Part shown: piece by piece, positions 29,880 to 32,097 of the stretch
Layout of the letters: each line of letters starts with the position of its first letter
Position numbering within the stretch: the first letter of the stretch is position 1
Assembly: GCA_036258135.1 (NCBI GenBank)
Contig: DATAEG010000163.1
Location: 1-32,097 of the forward strand
Reading direction: 5' to 3'
DNA length: 32,097 bases
DNA from: DATAEG01 sp036258135
GTDB taxonomy: Bacteria; Actinomycetota; Actinomycetes; Mycobacteriales; Jatrophihabitantaceae
Notes under the pieces: model-generated
The model's input: only the letters and a program-made list of their open reading frames with translations
The model's database searches: none
Told to the model about the DNA's origin: nothing
Program-made: the position numbers and the translations under genes

Positions 29880-31880
29880 ATGAGCGCGTTCCGCTCCCCC
29901 GCCTACCGGCCGTCGTGGACCCGCGTCCTCTTCCGCGGCGTCGTGGTGACCCTGACGACCGCGCTGGCCTTGTGGATTCTGGCCGCCCTGATCGACGGGT
30001 TCACCATCGATCACCTCTGGGACGCGATCTTGGCCGGGTTCGTGGTCGGCGTCGTCAACGCCGTGATCTGGCCGATGCTCGCGTTCGTCGTCGTGCCGAT
30101 CTCGGTCCTGACCCTCGGCATCGGCGCGATCGTGCTCGACATCGTCTTCGTCGGCCTGATCCTCGATGCGCTTCCCGGTATCACGCTGCACGGATTCTGG
30201 ACCGCGGCCTTGGTGGTTCTCGGGCTCGTCGTGGTCAGCACCGTGACCTCGACGTTGCTCGCCATCGACGACGATTCGTGGTTCGACCGGGCCGCGGTGC
30301 GCCGGGCCCGCCGCCGAGCCGGCGCCGCTACGGTCACCGACGTTCCCGGTGTGGTGTTCATTCAGATCGACGGCCTGGCCAAAGTCGTGCTCGAGCGGGC
30401 CCTGCGCTCCGGCGACGCGCCGACCTTGCACCGCTGGCTGCACGACGGCTCGCACCTCTTGACCGGCTGGGAGACCGGCTGGTCGTCGCAGACCGGCGTC
30501 AGTCAGTGCGGCATCCTGCACGGCTCAGTGGACGACATGCCCGCCTTCCGATGGCTCGACCGGTCCACCGGGAGGTTGGTCGTGTCAAACCGCCCAGCGT
30601 CGGCAGCGGCCATCGAGCAACGGCACTCAGACGGCAACGGCCTGCTCGCACATCACGGCTCCAGCTACAACAACCTCTTCTCCGGCGACGCCGAACGTGC
30701 CGTGCTGACGATGAGCGGCGCCGGCCGCCGCAAGGAAGGGCGCATTGGCGCCGGCTACTTCGGCTACTTCACCAAGCCGGATCAGGCGATTAGGACGTTG
30801 CTCGGGGTCATCGCCGAGGTGTGGCGTGAGCGGCGCGCCGCGCTCCAGCAGCGCCGCCGCGGCGTCGAACCGCGCGTGCACCGCGGCTGGACCTACACGT
30901 TCCTGCGCGCCTTCACCACCGTCGTGAGCCGAGACGTGTGCGTGCAAGGCGTGGTGAACGACATGGGCGAGGGCCGCGCCGCGATCTACATCGACATGCT
31001 CGGCTACGACGAGGTCGCGCACCACTCCGGGCCGGAACGTGTCGACACCCTCGCCGTGCTCCGGGACGTCGACCGGTGCATCAACCGCATCGACCACGCC
31101 CGCGCCTGGGCGCCGCGGCCCTACCGGGTCGTGGTGCTGTCTGACCACGGCCAGACCCAAGGCGCGACGTTCGCGCAGCGGACTGGACAGACGCTGGCGC
31201 AGGTCGTCGGCGATCTCTGCGGCGGAGCGACGGCCGGCGACCCTGATGCCGACGCCGGCCGGACCGAGTCCTCGGCGTGGCTGCGTCAGGCCCGGGAGTC
31301 CGATACCGACGCTCCGGCGGTCAGCGCAAACGGATCGCCCGTCGTGCTCGGCTCGGGAACCCTCGGCCTGATCTTCCTGCCCGGTGCCACCGAGCGGCTG
31401 CCCCGCGAAGAGATCGACGCCCGCTATCCGAAGCTCATCAGAGGTCTTATCGCCCACCCCCTGATCGGCTTCGTCCTGGTCCGGACCGCTGCCGGCGACT
31501 CGGTCGTCCTCGGCGCCGACGGCGAACGCAACCTGTCCACCGGCGAGTTGATCGGCGCGAACCCGCTCGCTCCGTTCGGCCCGCGGGCGTTGGCTCAGGT
31601 CAGTGAGGTGGACGGCTATACGACGACGGCCGACCTGATGATCAACGCCGCGTTCGATCCGGACCTCGAGGAGATCTCCGCCTTCGAGGAGCAGGTCAGT
31701 TCACATGGCGGCCTCGGCGGACCCCAGACCCATCCGTTCCTGCTCTACCCGGCCGACTTCGCGCTGCCCAGCGAGCCGATCTTCAGGTCACCGGCCATGC
31801 ACCGCGTCCTCAAAGAGTGGCTGGCCGACCTCGGCCAGCCGGTCACGACGTCCTGGCGGGAGAACGCCTCCAGAAGCTGA
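29880..31880 (+). CDS. holin-like membrane domain fused to alkaline-phosphatase-superfamily phosphodiesterase
   Basis: The protein has 666 residues. The first 140 hold about four hydrophobic helices (RGVVVTLTTALALWIL, GVVNAVIWPMLAFVVVPISVL and others) typical of the phage-holin-4-like small membrane family. The rest is an alkaline-phosphatase-superfamily domain, opening VVFIQIDGLAKVVLERAL with a metal-binding Asp. TGWSSQTGVSQCGILHG holds the likely Thr/Ser nucleophile region, followed by IYIDMLGYDEVAHHSGP and VVLSDHGQTQGATF. The catalytic domain would be tethered at the membrane; which side it faces is not clear. A phosphodiesterase or nucleotide pyrophosphatase activity is inferred. ATG 29880 was chosen because upstream ATGs (29838, 29847) lie in repeat copy 3; none has a clear Shine-Dalgarno. 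Confidence 0.85.
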   Translation: MSAFRSPAYRPSWTRVLFRGVVVTLTTALALWILAALIDGFTIDHLWDAILAGFVVGVVNAVIWPMLAFVVVPISVLTLGIGAIVLDIVFVGLILDALPGITLHGFWTAALVVLGLVVVSTVTSTLLAIDDDSWFDRAAVRRARRRAGAATVTDVPGVVFIQIDGLAKVVLERALRSGDAPTLHRWLHDGSHLLTGWETGWSSQTGVSQCGILHGSVDDMPAFRWLDRSTGRLVVSNRPASAAAIEQRHSDGNGLLAHHGSSYNNLFSGDAERAVLTMSGAGRRKEGRIGAGYFGYFTKPDQAIRTLLGVIAEVWRERRAALQQRRRGVEPRVHRGWTYTFLRAFTTVVSRDVCVQGVVNDMGEGRAAIYIDMLGYDEVAHHSGPERVDTLAVLRDVDRCINRIDHARAWAPRPYRVVVLSDHGQTQGATFAQRTGQTLAQVVGDLCGGATAGDPDADAGRTESSAWLRQARESDTDAPAVSANGSPVVLGSGTLGLIFLPGATERLPREEIDARYPKLIRGLIAHPLIGFVLVRTAAGDSVVLGADGERNLSTGELIGANPLAPFGPRALAQVSEVDGYTTTADLMINAAFDPDLEEISAFEEQVSSHGGLGGPQTHPFLLYPADFALPSEPIFRSPAMHRVLKEWLADLGQPVTTSWRENASRS

Positions 31881-32093
31881 CAGCATCATGTTGGGCATGT
31901 CGGACAGGCTGACGTCGACTACGGCACCGGGCAGGGTCGGCGCGGCACCGCAGACGGTCGACCGGACGGGCCGCCGGGTGTCGAACTGGCCGGTCGCGGC
32001 GGCGAAGGCGACGGTCGACACGGCGGCCAGCACGACGACGGCGACGCTAGCGCCGATCAGCAGCCGGGCGTCGCGGCGGACCGCCGCAGTCAC
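31788..32093 (-). pseudogene. truncated exported or membrane-anchored protein, possibly cupredoxin-like
   Basis: GTG 32093 opens a frame with a basic N-terminus and a hydrophobic helix (LLIGASVAVVVLAAVSTVAFA), a signal or anchor. It continues with CGAAPTLPGAVVDVSLSDM and then MPNMML at about residue 70. This start resembles actinobacterial proteins in which a copper-binding cupredoxin domain follows. Here the homologous sequence seems to stop near 31885, and the frame then runs antisense through the last codons of the plus-strand phosphatase gene to a stop at 31788. The cupredoxin part is missing, so I read this as a 3'-truncated remnant. A real short protein overlapping its neighbour is less likely. 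Confidence 0.5.
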
Positions 32094-32097
32094 TGGG

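Overview
The window is high-GC DNA with GC-biased third codon positions, frequent GTG/TTG starts, short or absent leaders and TAnnnT -10 boxes next to start codons. This points to an actinobacterium (Actinomycetota). The block from 3500 to 11907 keeps nearly the gene order of the Mycobacterium tuberculosis Rv1330c-Rv1341 region (pncB, clpS, DUF2017, mec, cysO, cysM, rhomboid, murI, Rv1339-like phosphodiesterase, rph, rdgB). Other genes (kynurenine pathway, a fused response-regulator/reductase, dispersed palindromic repeats) are not typical of mycobacteria. I cannot name a genus.

Layout. 1-920 is a scarred region: an IS630-type transposase remnant with two frameshifts, about 300 bp without a gene, a tRNA 3'-end-like segment, and two very small ORFs with good ribosome binding sites. 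A RIO1-like kinase gene carrying one frameshift follows (920-1769). 1920-3470 is a metallo-beta-lactamase protein fused to a C-terminal Rieske domain. 3500-7061 is a tightly overlapping minus-strand run: rhomboid, murI, cyclic-nucleotide-PDE-like hydrolase, rph, rdgB. 7245-9028 is the CysM/CysO/Mec cysteine synthesis module, with an extra 23-codon ORF between mec and cysO. 9073-10510 holds a GDPD-like gene, a DUF2017 gene and clpS; pncB is divergent from clpS.

11904-13278 holds a coiled-coil protein divergent from a nicotinamidase (pncA-like), with overlapping leaderless promoters. 13346-17618 is a respiratory block: ctaD, a VOC protein, a CtaG-family protein and a Sco1 copper chaperone. 17628-20265 encodes kynurenine 3-monooxygenase and kynureninase. 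With pncB and pncA the window therefore carries two NAD salvage genes and two genes of tryptophan breakdown to 3-hydroxyanthranilate.

20386-23072 has an EamA transporter, a phosphoribosyltransferase and an aldo/keto reductase. 23084-26233 is a two-gene signalling unit: a cNMP-binding-domain histidine kinase and a receiver domain fused to a thioredoxin-reductase-like flavoprotein. 26339-28812 has exonuclease III, a SARP/BTAD regulator and two small unknown proteins. 28980-31880 has an UlaG-like metallohydrolase and a holin-like/alkaline-phosphatase-superfamily membrane protein. The right edge holds the N-terminal part of an exported protein that seems truncated.

The least expected features are a composite palindromic repeat of about 90 bp in two copies (plus one partial copy), a recurring leaderless-promoter layout that sometimes reuses the stop codon of the gene upstream, the small ORF inside the mec-cysO operon, and the MBL-Rieske fusion. 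No CRISPR array, rRNA, complete tRNA or intact mobile element was seen.
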